A program made the translations under genes and the position numbers. Positions 24,959-34,072 of a stretch of 64,000 bases of DNA are shown one piece after another (position 1 is the stretch's first letter; each line of letters starts with the position of its first letter). The stretch is from Niallia sp. Man26. Its GTDB lineage: Bacteria > Bacillota > Bacilli > Bacillales > Cytobacillaceae. The DNA is taken from contig NZ_CP095743.1 of NCBI RefSeq assembly GCF_022049065.2, positions 2,061,001 to 2,125,000 on the forward strand. The letters are read 5' to 3'. The notes under the pieces are model-generated. The model made no database searches. It had not been told where the DNA came from and saw only the letters and a list, made by a program, of their open reading frames with translations.

Positions 24959-27028
24959 TTATCTTGTAAATGCTGCTGGAACTCCACCGTCGACTGTAAT
25001 CATGCAGCCTGTTGTTTTCTCTGCTTTTGATGATGCAAAATAGCTGATAGCTTCTGCAATATCTTTCGGATAAATGTTAACGAGTAAAGTGGTGCGTTTA
25101 CGGTAATGCTCATCAAGCTGATCTGGTTCAATTCCGTAGGCTGCCGCTCTTTCTTCACGCCAGCTAGATCCCCAAATAGCAGAACCTTGCAAGACTGCAT
25201 CAGGCAGTACTGAATTGACGCGGATGCCATATTCTCCTCCTTCGGCAGCGATGCAGCGGGCAAGATGTGTTTCCATTGCCTTGACTGCACTGTATGCAGC
25301 TGCGTTTTTGCCTGCATAAACGGAGTTTTTCGAACCGATGAATACCATGCTTCCGCCTAGAGCCTGTTCCTTCATTTGTTTAAATGCTTCTCTTGCAACA
25401 AGGAAATACCCTGTGCCAAGCACATTCATATTTAAATTCCACTCTTTTAACGATGTTTCATCAAACGGGCTAGAAGTTGCCAAGCCTGCATTATTAACGA
25501 TAATATCAACACCGCCAAAAGCAAGAGCTGTCCGCTTGTAGGCAGCTTGTACTGCTTCCTCACTTGTAACATCCATTTTCACTGCAATAGCACGCTCTTC
25601 TCCATATGTCTCATTGATTTCTGCGGCTACCTTTTCTGCACCTTCTAAGTTCAAGTCTGCCAGAACAACATGCGCGCCTTGTGATGCGAGCAGCCTGCAT
25701 GTTTCACTGCCGATTCCGCCAGCTCCGCCTGTGACGAATGCCACTTTACGTGAAAATTCTGCTTCCTTAGGTGCTAGTGATAATTTATATAGCTCTAATG
25801 GCCAATATTCCACATTGAAGGATTCATTTTCATTCAAGGACACAAAGTTTCCTAGTGCTGTTGCACCTTTCATAACAGAAATTGCTCTGTGATACAAGGC
25901 ACCGCTTACTTTAGACATAGCAACGTTTTTGCCTGTGTTAACCATGCCGATTCCTGGTATTAAAATAACGCGGGGTGCTGTTTCAAATATTTGATCTCCT
26001 TCATTCTTATTTCTATCAAAATAAGCTGTATAGGATTCTTTAAATGCTGCTATTCCCTCTTTCACTGCTTCCTTCAATGCAGCGATATCCTTTGTTGCTG
26101 GGTCCCATTCTACATATAATGGCACCATTTTTGTATGAACTAAATGATCTGGACAAGCTGCTCCGACTTGTGACAATGTTTTTGCATCATGGCTGTTCAC
26201 AAACTCAAGGACGTCTTCTCCTCTGTCATAAGTTAACAGCATCTTCTTTTCTTCACTAACAGCTCCGCGGATAACTGGCATAACAGCAGCCAAAATCTCT
26301 TCAGCATCTTCCACGCGTAGTGAATCATATTTAGCGCCGCCGAATGTTTGTGATTCGTTTATTTTACTATTAATATAGGATTCTGCTTCATTAATGATAG
26401 AAATTGTTTTTTCATAGCTTTCCGAAGCTGTATCTCCCCACACAACTAAACCATGCTTTTCCATTAGTACTAGCTCAGCATTGGGATTGTTTTTTACCCC
26501 TTCTGCTATCATTTTAGATAAAGTGAATCCAGGGCGAATGTATGGAACCCAAACAAAGCGGTTGCCGTAAATTTCTTCAGCAATTTGCTTGCCGTTATCT
26601 GCACAGCAAAGGCTAATGATTGCATCAGGGTGCGTATGGTCTACATGCTTGAATGGCAAAAATGCATGCAATAATGTTTCAATAGATGCACGAGGATGTT
26701 TGCTGTCGATCATGCAGTGTGACAAATATTCAACCATCTCTTCATCTGGCATTTCTTCTTTTTCAATAAGCGGGGTGATGTCGTCTAGTTTCAAACCTGT
26801 AAAATTATGCGCTTTCATTGTTGCTAAGTCAGAGCCGCTTCCTTTTACCCACATCACTTCAACTTCACGGCCTCTGAAATCTGTTACGGTTGTTTTCATG
26901 GAAGTATTTCCGCCGCCCCAGTTGCAGACAGCCCGGTCTGTCCCGATTAAATTGGAGCGATAAACTAACTCATCAAGTCCACTAGCTAATTGTGCTGCCT
27001 TTTCTTCTTGCCATAAGCTTTTTACCAT
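24959..27028 (-). CDS. rhaE: Bifunctional rhamnulose-1-phosphate aldolase / lactaldehyde dehydrogenase
   Basis: A 689-residue fusion. Residues 1-400 form a class II aldolase domain with CNWGGGNTSMKTT, MWVKGSGSDLATM, the zinc-site VDHTHPDAIISLCCAD and MEKHGLVVWGDT. Residues 430-689 are a short-chain dehydrogenase with FVTGGAGGIGSETCRLLAS, NNAGLATSSPFD and the catalytic YSAVKAMETHLAR. This matches the RhaEW/YuxG-type enzyme, which splits rhamnulose 1-phosphate and oxidises L-lactaldehyde to L-lactate. It lies 110 bases after lutC, and LutABC oxidises L-lactate to pyruvate, so the neighbourhood forms a complete drain. A T-rich repeat tract and a TATAAT hexamer precede it, suggesting its own promoter. 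Confidence 0.9.
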   Translation of the reverse strand: MVKSLWQEEKAAQLASGLDELVYRSNLIGTDRAVCNWGGGNTSMKTTVTDFRGREVEVMWVKGSGSDLATMKAHNFTGLKLDDITPLIEKEEMPDEEMVEYLSHCMIDSKHPRASIETLLHAFLPFKHVDHTHPDAIISLCCADNGKQIAEEIYGNRFVWVPYIRPGFTLSKMIAEGVKNNPNAELVLMEKHGLVVWGDTASESYEKTISIINEAESYINSKINESQTFGGAKYDSLRVEDAEEILAAVMPVIRGAVSEEKKMLLTYDRGEDVLEFVNSHDAKTLSQVGAACPDHLVHTKMVPLYVEWDPATKDIAALKEAVKEGIAAFKESYTAYFDRNKNEGDQIFETAPRVILIPGIGMVNTGKNVAMSKVSGALYHRAISVMKGATALGNFVSLNENESFNVEYWPLELYKLSLAPKEAEFSRKVAFVTGGAGGIGSETCRLLASQGAHVVLADLNLEGAEKVAAEINETYGEERAIAVKMDVTSEEAVQAAYKRTALAFGGVDIIVNNAGLATSSPFDETSLKEWNLNMNVLGTGYFLVAREAFKQMKEQALGGSMVFIGSKNSVYAGKNAAAYSAVKAMETHLARCIAAEGGEYGIRVNSVLPDAVLQGSAIWGSSWREERAAAYGIEPDQLDEHYRKRTTLLVNIYPKDIAEAISYFASSKAEKTTGCMITVDGGVPAAFTR

Positions 27029-27039
27029 TTTTGTTCTCC

Positions 27040-27136
27040 TCCGCTTTATCTTTATTTATGTTTGTTTTATCTGTTTTTATTATAACTCACTTTTGTTTAT
27101 TTTGTATATACTTTTGTTTTATTTTTATTTATTTTT
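27040..27136 (-). promoter_or_regulatory. Promoter and T-rich repeat tract upstream of the bifunctional aldolase
   Basis: The plus strand carries TTTATGTTTGTTTTATCTG, CTTTTGTTTATTTTG and TATTTATTTTTGTTTATTTG. On the minus strand TATAAT at 27084-27079 is a good -10, though no good -35 is seen. The repeat units match those before rhaD, rhaR and lutA. Confidence 0.5.
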
Positions 27137-27138
27137 GT

Positions 27139-27855
27139 TTATTTGTCTTTTACAAGTATATAGGTAGCTTTTATCGGTCCATGGACGCCAACAATAAGAT
27201 TAAGCTCAATGTCAGCACTGTTGCTTGGTCCTGTGATAAAGTCAATGCAGCTTGCAATATCCTCGCCATCCGCTACAAGCTTGGCAATCGCTGTTGCTGC
27301 CTGTGTCATTCGCGGCACAACCGTGCTTTTTGGCACGATTGCGATAAAGGTTTTGGGCAGAAGGCTGACAGATCTGCCTTTATTACGGTTGGAAAATAAC
27401 AGTACTGTGCCTGATTCAGCCAATGTCATGTCGCTGATTGTAATACCAACATCCGCTGTTTCAGCAGCGTTTATATTTTCTTGCTTTTTGGTGTTATCCC
27501 AAATATAAGTGCTAATTCCGTTTACTTTCCATTCATTCTGTTTGATTTCATTAAGGCCGTACTCATTAAAGCGGGGGTCATCATATGTAATTACTGAACG
27601 CAATTGATTAGTTTTTAAGATCTTTTCCATTGTTTCAGCAACCTCATCAGCAGATGCCTCTATATAGTCTGTATGGATGACTTCGCATTGCTTTTTCAGC
27701 ACTTCAGCCAAGTCATCCTGATTGGCGTTTTGCAGGACATTCAGCTGGGGCTTATAGTTCCAGTCAGGTTTTTTAATAGCTTGCCCTCTCGGCCGGTTCA
27801 GCTTTTGGGCGATATGGTCCAAAAATGATTCCTTATTTGTGACATTACCCTCCAT
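27139..27855 (-). CDS. lutC: Lactate utilization protein C
   Basis: A 238-residue LUD-domain protein, subunit of the LutABC L-lactate oxidation complex. The central segment [20 protein letters not shown] and the following [20 protein letters not shown] are diagnostic of the family. I placed the start at the ATG at 27855, inside the last codons of lutB, because AGGAGG lies nine bases before it and the protein then has the usual LutC length; the longer open frame is lutB coding read in another frame. It is the last lut gene before the bifunctional aldolase. Confidence 0.94.
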   Translation of the reverse strand: MEGNVTNKESFLDHIAQKLNRPRGQAIKKPDWNYKPQLNVLQNANQDDLAEVLKKQCEVIHTDYIEASADEVAETMEKILKTNQLRSVITYDDPRFNEYGLNEIKQNEWKVNGISTYIWDNTKKQENINAAETADVGITISDMTLAESGTVLLFSNRNKGRSVSLLPKTFIAIVPKSTVVPRMTQAATAIAKLVADGEDIASCIDFITGPSNSADIELNLIVGVHGPIKATYILVKDK

Positions 27856-29284
27856 TATGCTGATCCTCCTGTTTTCTTTTTTGTTTATACCAATCTCGGA
27901 ATCTTTGTTTGCTTGGTGCCGGCAAGTCGCGGGTATCTGTCCAAAGCTTAACTGGACCAGGCCCACTTTTAATGCTGTTATCCTTAGTGAATGGTTTGAG
28001 AGCAACTGGAGCTGATTTTGTGCCAGCCTGGTAAATGCTCGGATGTTTAACAGCAAACTCATAGCCTTTCATCGCCAGCTTTTCTGCCATCGGGGCCTTC
28101 CCTTCATCCTCCACTATTTTGCGGCGATGCTTAATCAGCAATTCATGAAGGGGTATTTTCACTGGACAAGCATCTGTACAAGCAGCACAAAGGGACGAGG
28201 CGTAAGGCAGTTCTTTATATTCTTCATAGCCTCCAAGCAAGGGTGTCAAAACAGCTCCAATTGGACCGGGATAAATGGAACCATACGAATGGCCGCCAAT
28301 ATGACGATAAACAGGGCAGACATTAATACATGCAGCACATCTAATACAATGGAGCGCACTTTGGAATTCTGTTCCAAGAATATTGGATCTGCCATTATCA
28401 ACGATAACTAAGTGAAATTCCTCTGGTCCGTCTACATCGCCTTCTTCCTTCGGCCCAGTTAGACCTGTGATATAGCTTGTTAGTTTTTGGCCGACAGAGC
28501 TGCGGCACAGTAAGGAAACAAGGATATCAAGCTCCTCCCATGTCGGGACAATTCTTTCCATTCCCATGACAGTGATTTGTGTTTTTGGAAGTGCAGTCAC
28601 TAGTCCTGCATTCCCTTCATTAGTGACGAGACAGACTGTGCCAGCATCAGCAACAGCGAAATTACAGCCTGTTATCCCTAAATCTGCTGTCAAAAATTCC
28701 TGGCGCAGCTGTTCTCTCGCAAACAATGCCAATTCTTCTGGTATTTCTGTTTTTTGGTAGCCTTTCTTTTCCTTAAACGTATCTCTGATTTGTTCTTTAT
28801 TTTTATGCAGTGCTGGCACGACAATATGGGATGGCGGATCATGGTCATCCAGCTGGAGGATATATTCTCCCAAATCGGTTTCTATCACTTCACATCCGGC
28901 AGCCTCTAGTGTTTCGTTTAAATTGATTTCTTCTGTTACCATCGATTTAGACTTCACGATTTTTTTTGCTTGTTTTTTTTCAACAACGCTTTTAATATAA
29001 TCGTTTGCTTCTTCCTTTGTTTTAGCAAAAAACACATGGCCGCCTCTTTTAGCTGTATTTTCACTGAGTTTTTCTAAATAGTAGTCCAGATTCTCCAGCG
29101 TATGTGTGCGGATTTCCTCTCCAAGCTTGCGCCATTCCTCCCAGTCTCCAAGCTCCTCCACTGCTGCAAGCCGCTTGCCTTGCATTCTCTCTTGTGCGGA
29201 AGTAACAGCAGAGCGCATAAAGCTGTCTTCCAAACCATCCTTTACTCTTCCGAAAAATGGCTGATCTCCTATTTTCATCGGCAT
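27845..29284 (-). CDS. lutB: Lactate utilization protein B (iron-sulfur)
   Basis: A 479-residue LUD-domain protein with a C-terminal pair of 4Fe-4S motifs, [19 protein letters not shown] and [18 protein letters not shown]. The LUD part includes [20 protein letters not shown]. With LutA and LutC it oxidises L-lactate to pyruvate in the cytoplasm, passing electrons to the respiratory chain. It starts one base after the lutA stop and overlaps lutC by 11 bases, so the three genes are translationally coupled. Confidence 0.96.
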   Translation of the reverse strand: MPMKIGDQPFFGRVKDGLEDSFMRSAVTSAQERMQGKRLAAVEELGDWEEWRKLGEEIRTHTLENLDYYLEKLSENTAKRGGHVFFAKTKEEANDYIKSVVEKKQAKKIVKSKSMVTEEINLNETLEAAGCEVIETDLGEYILQLDDHDPPSHIVVPALHKNKEQIRDTFKEKKGYQKTEIPEELALFAREQLRQEFLTADLGITGCNFAVADAGTVCLVTNEGNAGLVTALPKTQITVMGMERIVPTWEELDILVSLLCRSSVGQKLTSYITGLTGPKEEGDVDGPEEFHLVIVDNGRSNILGTEFQSALHCIRCAACINVCPVYRHIGGHSYGSIYPGPIGAVLTPLLGGYEEYKELPYASSLCAACTDACPVKIPLHELLIKHRRKIVEDEGKAPMAEKLAMKGYEFAVKHPSIYQAGTKSAPVALKPFTKDNSIKSGPGPVKLWTDTRDLPAPSKQRFRDWYKQKRKQEDQHNGG

Positions 29285-29285
29285 A

Positions 29286-30008
29286 TTATTTCACCTCACT
29301 ATTTAGAACTTCTGCTATATGCATCACTTTTATTTGTTTACCTTGTCTGTTGATATAACCGCCAATATTCATTAAACAGCCGCAATCAGCACCAATCAGC
29401 ACATCTGCATTGGCTGCTTCAACCGATTCAACTTTTTCCTGCACCATTTGTTCGGAAATTGGCCCCATCTTAACAGAGAACGTTCCGCCAAAGCCGCAGC
29501 AATTTTCACTGTTTGGAAGAGGATTAACTGTTAAGCCGTCAACCTGTGAAAGCAGCTTGCTTGGTGCATCCTTTACTCCGAGCAGCCTCGTCATATGGCA
29601 TGATTTATGATAAGTAGCACACGCCGGCAGGCTTGCCTTGACATCCTCAACTTTTAAAACCTCTACAATGAATTGTGTCAGCTCATAGGATTTGGCTGCG
29701 AGTTTATCTGCTCTTTCCTTCCATTCTTTTTCGTCTTTTAATAAGTGCGGGTATTCATGAAGCATGGCCACACAGGAGCCAGATGGAGCGACAACATACT
29801 CTGAAGCTTCAAATACCTTAATCATATGCTTGGCGACTTCCTTTGTTTCTTTGTGATAACCGCTGTTAAAGGAAACTTGGCCGCAGCATGTCTGCTGCTC
29901 AGGAAAATCGACTTCACAACCAAGCTTCTCCAATAATTCCACCGTGCTTTTTCCGACATTGGAATAAAACATGTCTGCTAAACAAGTTATAAATATTGAG
30001 ACTTTCAT
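29286..30008 (-). CDS. lutA: Lactate utilization protein A (cysteine-rich CCG-domain)
   Basis: A 240-residue protein with two CCG cysteine-rich motifs, [14 protein letters not shown] and [14 protein letters not shown], as in the heterodisulfide-reductase-like subunit of LutABC. It heads the leftward lut operon. Two adjacent ATGs are possible; the one at 30008 is better spaced from the GGAG sequence. No LutR-type GntR regulator lies nearby; instead the upstream region has T-rich repeats like those before the rhamnose genes. Confidence 0.95.
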   Translation of the reverse strand: MKVSIFITCLADMFYSNVGKSTVELLEKLGCEVDFPEQQTCCGQVSFNSGYHKETKEVAKHMIKVFEASEYVVAPSGSCVAMLHEYPHLLKDEKEWKERADKLAAKSYELTQFIVEVLKVEDVKASLPACATYHKSCHMTRLLGVKDAPSKLLSQVDGLTVNPLPNSENCCGFGGTFSVKMGPISEQMVQEKVESVEAANADVLIGADCGCLMNIGGYINRQGKQIKVMHIAEVLNSEVK

Positions 30009-30054
30009 CATATCTCCAAACCCTTTCTTGTAAGCCTTTTCTTTTTATTATGTT

Positions 30055-30165
30055 TCTATTATACTACCAACATCTTGTTTTTTCATCTGTTTTTATTTGT
30101 TTTTTTGTATTTTTACAAAATAATATGTTTGTATTGTTGTTTTTAGTTTGTTTTATTTGGATTTC
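30055..30165 (-). promoter_or_regulatory. lutA promoter with T-rich repeat tract
   Basis: On the minus strand TATAAT (30063-30058) is a good -10, with a weak ATGAAA -35 at 17 bases. Upstream the plus strand carries CTGTTTTTATTTG, TTTTTTTGTATTTTTAC and TAGTTTGTTTTATTTGG. The TTTTGTATTTTTAC unit also occurs before rhaR. Confidence 0.5.
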
Positions 30166-30224
30166 AAACACTATCGCTATATGCACTCGTTAATTATTAT
30201 GATAGCTGCAGAAAAATCAGCCAT

Positions 30225-30266
30225 AAAAAAACCTGCAAACAGTTTGTTTCCAAACTTGTTTGCAGG
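30225..30266 (-). terminator. Terminator after the LLM oxidoreductase gene
   Basis: Arms CCTGCAAACA (30232-30241) and TGTTTGCAGG (30257-30266), followed on the minus strand by seven T. Confidence 0.88.
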
Positions 30267-30278
30267 TTTGCATATTTC

Positions 30279-31328
30279 TTATAGTGTTTTTTCCCAATCC
30301 GCTACTTCTTTGCGGACAATTGGTGCAACTTCCTTGCCAAGCAGCTCAATTGCTTTCATAACGTCTTCATGTGGCATACTGCCGACAGGTACATGAAGCA
30401 TAAATCTAGTTACACCGACATGTTTGCGAAGATGGATGATTTTATCTGCAACTGTGCGAGGATCGCCGACATATAGTGCGCCCTCAAAGCTTCTAGCCGC
30501 ATCAAAGCTTGCCCTGCTGTATGGCCCCCAGCCTCTTTCCTTACCAAGGACATTCATTGCCTGAGCTGTAGACGGGAAGAATTTATCAGCTGCTGTTTCC
30601 GTTGTTTCCGCTACGAACCCATGCGAATGGGATGCAACTGGAAGCCGAGCTGGATCATGACCAGCCTGTGCTGCTGCTCGCTTATACAGCTGCACTAATG
30701 GTGCAAATTGCACTGGGCTCCCACCAATTATTGCTAAACATAACGGCAGACCCAAAATACCGGCCCTTACAGCGGATTCCGCATTACCGCCGCTTCCTAT
30801 CCAAATCGGCAGCGGATCTTGAACAGGTCTTGGATATACGCCTCTATTATTAATAGCAGGTCGATACTTGCCGCTCCATGTTACCATTTCAGACGATTGA
30901 AGCTTTAACAGTAAATCAAGCTTCTCGGCAAAAAGCTCATCATAATCCTGCAAATCGTTGCCAAACAGCGGGAATGATTCAATGAACGAACCTCTTCCAG
31001 CCATTATTTCTGCTCTTCCGTTTGAAATTCCGTCAAGTGTGGCAAAATCCTGATATACTCTCACAGGATCTGCCGAAGACAACACAGTTACCGCACTTGT
31101 CAGCCTAATATTATTTGTTTGTGCTGCTGCAGCTGCAAGAATAACAGCTGGTGATGATGCCGCATAGTCTTTTCTGTGATGCTCTCCTACACCAAAAATA
31201 TCTAATCCTACCTTGTCAGCAAGAACGATTTCTTCCACAACTTCTCTGATCCGCTCTGCATGCGAGATTGTTTTGCCAGTGTTCGTATCTGGTGTTGTTT
31301 CTACGAACGTACTTATTCCAATTTCCAT
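30279..31328 (-). CDS. LLM-class flavin-dependent oxidoreductase (luciferase-like)
   Basis: A 349-residue bacterial luciferase-like monooxygenase. Landmarks are [20 protein letters not shown] near residue 43, [20 protein letters not shown] and [17 protein letters not shown]. Such enzymes use FMNH2 supplied by a reductase; the substrate is usually unknown. It is a single-gene unit between the lut promoter and the divergent RpiR gene. There is no sequence clue to its pathway. Confidence 0.9.
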   Translation of the reverse strand: MEIGISTFVETTPDTNTGKTISHAERIREVVEEIVLADKVGLDIFGVGEHHRKDYAASSPAVILAAAAAQTNNIRLTSAVTVLSSADPVRVYQDFATLDGISNGRAEIMAGRGSFIESFPLFGNDLQDYDELFAEKLDLLLKLQSSEMVTWSGKYRPAINNRGVYPRPVQDPLPIWIGSGGNAESAVRAGILGLPLCLAIIGGSPVQFAPLVQLYKRAAAQAGHDPARLPVASHSHGFVAETTETAADKFFPSTAQAMNVLGKERGWGPYSRASFDAARSFEGALYVGDPRTVADKIIHLRKHVGVTRFMLHVPVGSMPHEDVMKAIELLGKEVAPIVRKEVADWEKTL

Positions 31329-31550
31329 GTAATTGCCCCCAAAAATTTCACTTGTTTTTCCTACAAATTCTTTTCTTTCTTATTAAATCAATATACATAT
31401 GCTTATTCAACTATTTTGACCTATTCATGTGGAGATAAACGTATACAAAATATCTGCTGTATTGGTGAACAATAAACAGAAGCGCATTTTGCAGATTTAG
31501 ACTATTTTATTTAGTACAGCTATTGATAAGATACATATATAAAACTTTAT

Positions 31551-32369
31551 ATGAGGAATGATTTATTCGTGAAAAATATTGATCATCTTTACTTTGATTA
31601 TGCTAATGAAAGACATTTAACAGAAGCAGAGAATGAAATCCTTCTGTTTTTAATCCGAAAAAAATTAGAGAACGAAACACTGAGCATCCGCGCTGCAGCA
31701 CTTGAATTATTTGTGTCGACTACAACGATTATCAGGCTTTGTAAAAAACTGGGGTTTAGCGGCTATAGCGAATTTATTTATCATTTGAATTTAAAGGCAG
31801 CAAAGCTTGTAGACATTGATGCTGAATACATAGAAGACATTCATCAGCCTTTAACAGAAGCAGTAAATACATTTAAACAGCATTTTGAACAAACGTTTGA
31901 TTCATTAAATGAAAAGAGCATTGAGCGATTTTTATCTGTCATCAACGAAAATAACATGATTTATTTCTATGGAGCAGGCTTTTCAACATTATTCGCCAAT
32001 TACTTAGCAAAAAAACTGGAGCTGTTCGGTTATTATGTATCGAATTCATCAACTAGTGACAGCAGGGCGATATTTCTCAACAATATTGAAAAATACAGGC
32101 TGCTTATTATCTTTTCCCGCTCTGGAAACACGGCGAAAGTCGTCGAGAAGGTGGAGATTGCTAAAGAAAGAGGATTAACAACGATTCTATTTACTGGGAA
32201 CAGCAAAAGTGCTACTGCTAATATTGCCGATATCGTTTTTACTGTTCTTGATCCGACGATAGAATCACAGCAGGAATTTGAAGTTACTTCCTATGAGTCG
32301 AATATGTTCATGCTCATTGACCTGCTTTTAGCACTTGCTGTTAAAAAAGGCATTATCACTGAATATTAA
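31551..32369 (+). CDS. MurR/RpiR-family regulator of the maltose-type PTS locus
   Basis: A 272-residue regulator. The N-terminal HTH_6 domain contains LSIRAAALELFVSTTTIIRL and CKKLGFSGYSEFIYHL. The C-terminal SIS sugar-phosphate-binding domain has MIYFYGAGFSTLFANYLA and LLIIFSRSGNTAKVVEKVEI. It resembles GlvR (YfiA), the regulator of the glvA-glvR-glvC locus of B. subtilis. It lies directly upstream of the PTS and GH4 genes, separated by a cre-like site. The ATG at 31551 has no clear ribosome binding site; a GTG at 31569 with GAGG upstream is a plausible alternative start. Confidence 0.9.
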   Translation: MRNDLFVKNIDHLYFDYANERHLTEAENEILLFLIRKKLENETLSIRAAALELFVSTTTIIRLCKKLGFSGYSEFIYHLNLKAAKLVDIDAEYIEDIHQPLTEAVNTFKQHFEQTFDSLNEKSIERFLSVINENNMIYFYGAGFSTLFANYLAKKLELFGYYVSNSSTSDSRAIFLNNIEKYRLLIIFSRSGNTAKVVEKVEIAKERGLTTILFTGNSKSATANIADIVFTVLDPTIESQQEFEVTSYESNMFMLIDLLLALAVKKGIITEY

Positions 32370-32431
32370 AATACTTAAGAATGTAACATGTTACATGATT
32401 GAAAGACAAAGTACAGATGGCTTGAATACCC

Positions 32432-32486
32432 TTTCAAAGGATACGGCATGCCGCTATACTTTAATTATAATTTGATAACGCTTTCG
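32432..32486 (+). promoter_or_regulatory. malP promoter region with cre-like site
   Basis: A weak promoter is TTTCAA (32432) and TATACT (32455-32460), 17 bases apart. A cre-like TGATAACGCTTTCG at 32473-32486 fits the consensus except for the last base. It lies just before the AGGAGG of the PTS gene, where CcpA could block transcription. Confidence 0.6.
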
Positions 32487-32505
32487 CACATAAGGAGGAT
32501 CATAT

Positions 32506-34071
32506 ATGAAAAGAATGGTGAATGGTCTCCAAGCCTTTGGAAAATCATTATTTGCACCAATATTGTTACTGCCGATTATCGGACTTTTTATCGCTTTTGG
32601 CAATGTGTTTGGAAATGGAAATCTTGCACAATACATTCCATTTTTAGAGATACCTATTATTCAAAATACAGGCAAGTTTATTTCTGCTTCTGCTGTTTCT
32701 ATCCTGCAGAACTTGGCATTAATATTTGCTGTCGGTATTCCGATCGGGCTGGCAAAAAAGGATAAAGGCTATGCTGCCTTAACAGGACTAGTTACTTTCG
32801 TCATCTTTATTAATGCCATGCATCAAGTCTTAAATCTCACGGGACGGCTTGTGCCGCTAGAATCCATGCAATCAGCTGGACAAGCAATGGTGCTGAATGT
32901 GCAAGTGCTTGAAATGGGTGTTTTCTCCGGCATTATGCTTGGGGCCCTTGTCGGAATATTGCATAACAAATATTGTGACATCGAATTTAAAGGTGTATTT
33001 GCTATCTACTCCGGCCACCGCTTTGTTGCAATTCTCGCCATTCCTAGTGCGATGATACTAGGTGCGCTGGCTGCAGAGTTTTGGCCATTCGCACAAAGTG
33101 CAATCACAACACTTGCTAGCGGCATCAAAAATCTTGGTGTTTTCGGTCTCCTTGTATATGGTTTTCTGGAAAGAATTCTTATCCCGACAGGACTGCATCA
33201 CCTTGTTTATACACCGTTCCTTTATACAGAGCTTGGCGATATTGCCCATATCGGCTCAGAGATCATCTATGGTGCGCGAAACATTTATTTTGCCGAAATG
33301 GCTGATCCCACTATTGAAGTATTAAGCAGTACAGTTAACTGGGATGCTCGTGGTCTTAGTAAAATGTTTGGCCTAATGGGTGCAGCCCTTGCGATGTATA
33401 TGACTGCAGATAAAAAGAAAAAGAAAACGGCAAAAGCGATTCTCTTCCCTGCAGCATTCACATCCTTCTTATTAGGTGTGACAGAGCCGCTTGAATTCGC
33501 ATTCCTGTTCACAGCACCTATCCTGTTCGTTGTTCATGCAGTATTAACAGGTACAGGCATGATGCTGCTTAGCCTATTCGGTGTCCATGCAATTGGTGCA
33601 AACGGATTCATTGACTTCCTGCTGTACAATCTTCCGTTAGGAACTACGAAGTCAAACTGGCCAATGTTCATCTTAACAGGCTTACTGATGGCTGCTTTAT
33701 ATTTCATCATCTTCCGCTTCCTAATCCTGAAATTAAATTTAAAAACACCTGGACGTGAAGAAGAAGAAGCTGCTTCAGAAAACATAAAACAAGCAGAAAC
33801 ATTGCAAACACCTGGACAAAACAGCTCCCCTACTGCACTAGGTGCTACTATTATTGGAGCGCTTGGAGGCAGTGAAAATATAGAAAATGTAGATAATTGC
33901 TATACGAGGCTGCGCTTGATTTTAAAAGACCCAGATGCAGTCAATGAACAAGTTCTAAAGGAAACAGGCTCAAAAGGAATTATTAAATCTGGCAACAATG
34001 TGCAAGTTGTATATGGATTGAATGTGAAGAGTGTACGTGACCAAGTAGACCAACAATTAGGAGGATTATAA
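32506..34071 (+). CDS. malP: PTS maltose-type transporter subunit IICB
   Basis: A 521-residue permease with a membrane IIC domain (about residues 1-410), FGKSLFAPILLLPIIGLFIA at the start and FLLGVTEPLEFAFLFTAP in the characteristic loop. A charged linker (GREEEEAASENIKQ) and a C-terminal IIB domain follow, with the phosphorylated cysteine in VDNCYTRLRLILKD. Length and order match B. subtilis MalP/GlvC. It imports and phosphorylates maltose or similar alpha-glucosides; EIIA must come from elsewhere. It ends one base before malA. Confidence 0.92.
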   Translation: MKRMVNGLQAFGKSLFAPILLLPIIGLFIAFGNVFGNGNLAQYIPFLEIPIIQNTGKFISASAVSILQNLALIFAVGIPIGLAKKDKGYAALTGLVTFVIFINAMHQVLNLTGRLVPLESMQSAGQAMVLNVQVLEMGVFSGIMLGALVGILHNKYCDIEFKGVFAIYSGHRFVAILAIPSAMILGALAAEFWPFAQSAITTLASGIKNLGVFGLLVYGFLERILIPTGLHHLVYTPFLYTELGDIAHIGSEIIYGARNIYFAEMADPTIEVLSSTVNWDARGLSKMFGLMGAALAMYMTADKKKKKTAKAILFPAAFTSFLLGVTEPLEFAFLFTAPILFVVHAVLTGTGMMLLSLFGVHAIGANGFIDFLLYNLPLGTTKSNWPMFILTGLLMAALYFIIFRFLILKLNLKTPGREEEEAASENIKQAETLQTPGQNSSPTALGATIIGALGGSENIENVDNCYTRLRLILKDPDAVNEQVLKETGSKGIIKSGNNVQVVYGLNVKSVRDQVDQQLGGL

Positions 34072-34072
34072 C

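Noticed and set aside
27856-28062. N-terminal extension of lutC in the longest open frame
   Set aside because: It reads through lutB coding sequence in another frame, while a strong ribosome site supports the start at 27855.
30012-30200. T-rich low-complexity sequence as a possible coding region
   Set aside because: The predicted peptides are runs of F, V, L and C typical of T-rich DNA; it is better read as a control region.
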